Position numbers and translations under genes: made by a program. A stretch of 12,511 bases of DNA from Clostridiales bacterium UBA1775 (GTDB lineage: Bacteria; Bacillota; Clostridia; Monoglobales; Firm-18). The notes beneath the pieces are model-generated. The model searched no databases, was not told the DNA's origin, and was given only the letters and a program-made list of their open reading frames with translations. Where the stretch lies: assembly GCA_002314595.1 (NCBI GenBank), contig DCGP01000006.1, positions 7,546 to 20,056 on the forward strand, read 5' to 3'. This document shows positions 11,707-12,511 of this stretch, one piece after another (within the stretch, counting starts at the first letter, position 1; each line of letters opens with the position of its first letter).

Positions 11707-12511
11707 ATGATCGGAATAGAAAAGCCGAAAATCGAGTGCATAGAACTTAGTGAACGTGGGGATTACGGTAAATTTGAGGTAGAACCATTAGAACGTGGTT
11801 ATGGTATGACATTAGGCAACTCTTTAAGAAGAATTTTGCTATCATCATTACCGGGTGTTGCAGTATCATCAATTAAAATTGATGGGGTGTTACACGAATT
11901 TTCAACAATTCCGGGTGTTAAGGAAGATGTTACAGAAATCGTTCTTAACATTAAGGACTTGTGTGCAAAATTATATAGCGATGGTCCAAAGGTTGTATAT
12001 ATCGAAGCCGAAGGCCCTGGCGAAGTATGCGCAAGACATATTAAGGCAGATGCAGATGTAGAAATCCTAAACGGAGATTTACACATTGCAACATTAAACA
12101 AAGATGCAAAACTTTATATGGAAATAACACTTAATAAGGGAAGAGGTTATGTATCACAGGATAAAAACCGTGTTACAAATCAAGGCATCATCGGTACCAT
12201 ACCGGTAGACTCATTGTTCTCACCGGTGCGCAAGGTGAACTATACTGTTGAAAATACACGTGTAGGACAGGTAACCGACTTTGACAAGCTTACATTAGAG
12301 GTTTGGACAGATGCTTCAATTTCTCCTGACGAAGCAATTTCATTAGGTGCAAAAATATTAAGTGAACATCTTAACTTATTCATTGATCTTACAGAAGGCG
12401 TTAGAAATACTGAAATTATGGTTGAAAAGGACGACGTTAAGAAGGAAAAGGTTCGTGAAATGACTATTGAAGAACTTGACCTTTCAGTACGTTCATACAA
12501 CTGCTTAAAGA
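11707..12511 (+). CDS. rpoA: RNA polymerase alpha subunit (partial, 3' end outside window)
   Basis: 268 codons are visible with no stop; the family is about 310-330 residues, so roughly 50 are missing. Alpha dimerises to nucleate assembly of RNA polymerase. The N-terminal domain is complete: LERGYGMTLGNSLRRILLSSLPG at 28-50, with Arg41 and Arg42 in the stretch that contacts beta in E. coli (R45 region), IDGVLHEFSTIPGVKEDV near 59-76, and VNYTVENTRVGQVTDFDKL near 178-196. The segment MTIEELDLSVRSYNCLK at the window edge begins the C-terminal domain that binds UP elements and activators. The ATG follows AAGGAGGG at 11691-11698. rplQ normally comes next. Confidence 0.98.
   Translation, partial: MIGIEKPKIECIELSERGDYGKFEVEPLERGYGMTLGNSLRRILLSSLPGVAVSSIKIDGVLHEFSTIPGVKEDVTEIVLNIKDLCAKLYSDGPKVVYIEAEGPGEVCARHIKADADVEILNGDLHIATLNKDAKLYMEITLNKGRGYVSQDKNRVTNQGIIGTIPVDSLFSPVRKVNYTVENTRVGQVTDFDKLTLEVWTDASISPDEAISLGAKILSEHLNLFIDLTEGVRNTEIMVEKDDVKKEKVREMTIEELDLSVRSYNCLK

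Overview
This window is a ribosomal-protein supercluster (S10 tail, then spc, then alpha) from a low-GC Bacillota genome, most likely a member of the Clostridia. All genes are on the + strand. The AT-rich composition, strong AAGGAGG-type ribosome binding sites, the short zinc-binding S14, the order secY-adk-map-KOW-infA-rpmJ-rpsM-rpsK-rpsD-rpoA, and rpsD lying inside the alpha block (it is elsewhere in Bacillus) all point that way. Genus and species cannot be named from the sequence alone.

Layout: 1-57 is the tail of rplB (L2). 70-2041 holds rpsS, rplV, rpsC, rplP and rpmC. 2068-7833 continues with rpsQ, rplN, rplX, rplE, rpsN, rpsH, rplF, rplR, rpsE, rpmD, rplO and secY. 7894-9557 holds adk, map and a small KOW-domain protein. 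9611-9988 holds infA and rpmJ. 10160 to the end holds rpsM, rpsK, rpsD and the first 268 codons of rpoA, which runs off the window. Nearly all gaps are 10-70 bases and several genes overlap or abut, so this reads as one or a few long polycistronic transcripts. I see no mobile element, tRNA, rRNA, CRISPR array, convincing minus-strand gene or factor-independent terminator serving the + strand.

The products build both ribosomal subunits (L2, L22, L16, L29, L14, L24, L5, L6, L18, L30, L15, L36; S19, S3, S17, S14, S8, S5, S13, S11, S4). The rest insert membrane proteins (SecY), balance adenylates (Adk), trim initiator methionine (Map), start translation (IF-1) and assemble RNA polymerase (alpha).

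The gene content is ordinary housekeeping, and I found no undescribed protein system. The part worth a second look is between the genes. The 171-base gap before rpsM can fold so that an upstream CCTC plus CGTAATT pairs with the rpsM ribosome binding site and the bases before it. The 88-base gap before rpoA holds a strong two-part hairpin flanked by a six-base complement of the rpoA ribosome binding site. Further hairpins lie before adk, rpsH and rpmJ, and around the rplE and rplR ribosome binding sites. These are candidate ribosomal-protein autoregulatory sites, inferred by eye and not by a folding program or covariation.
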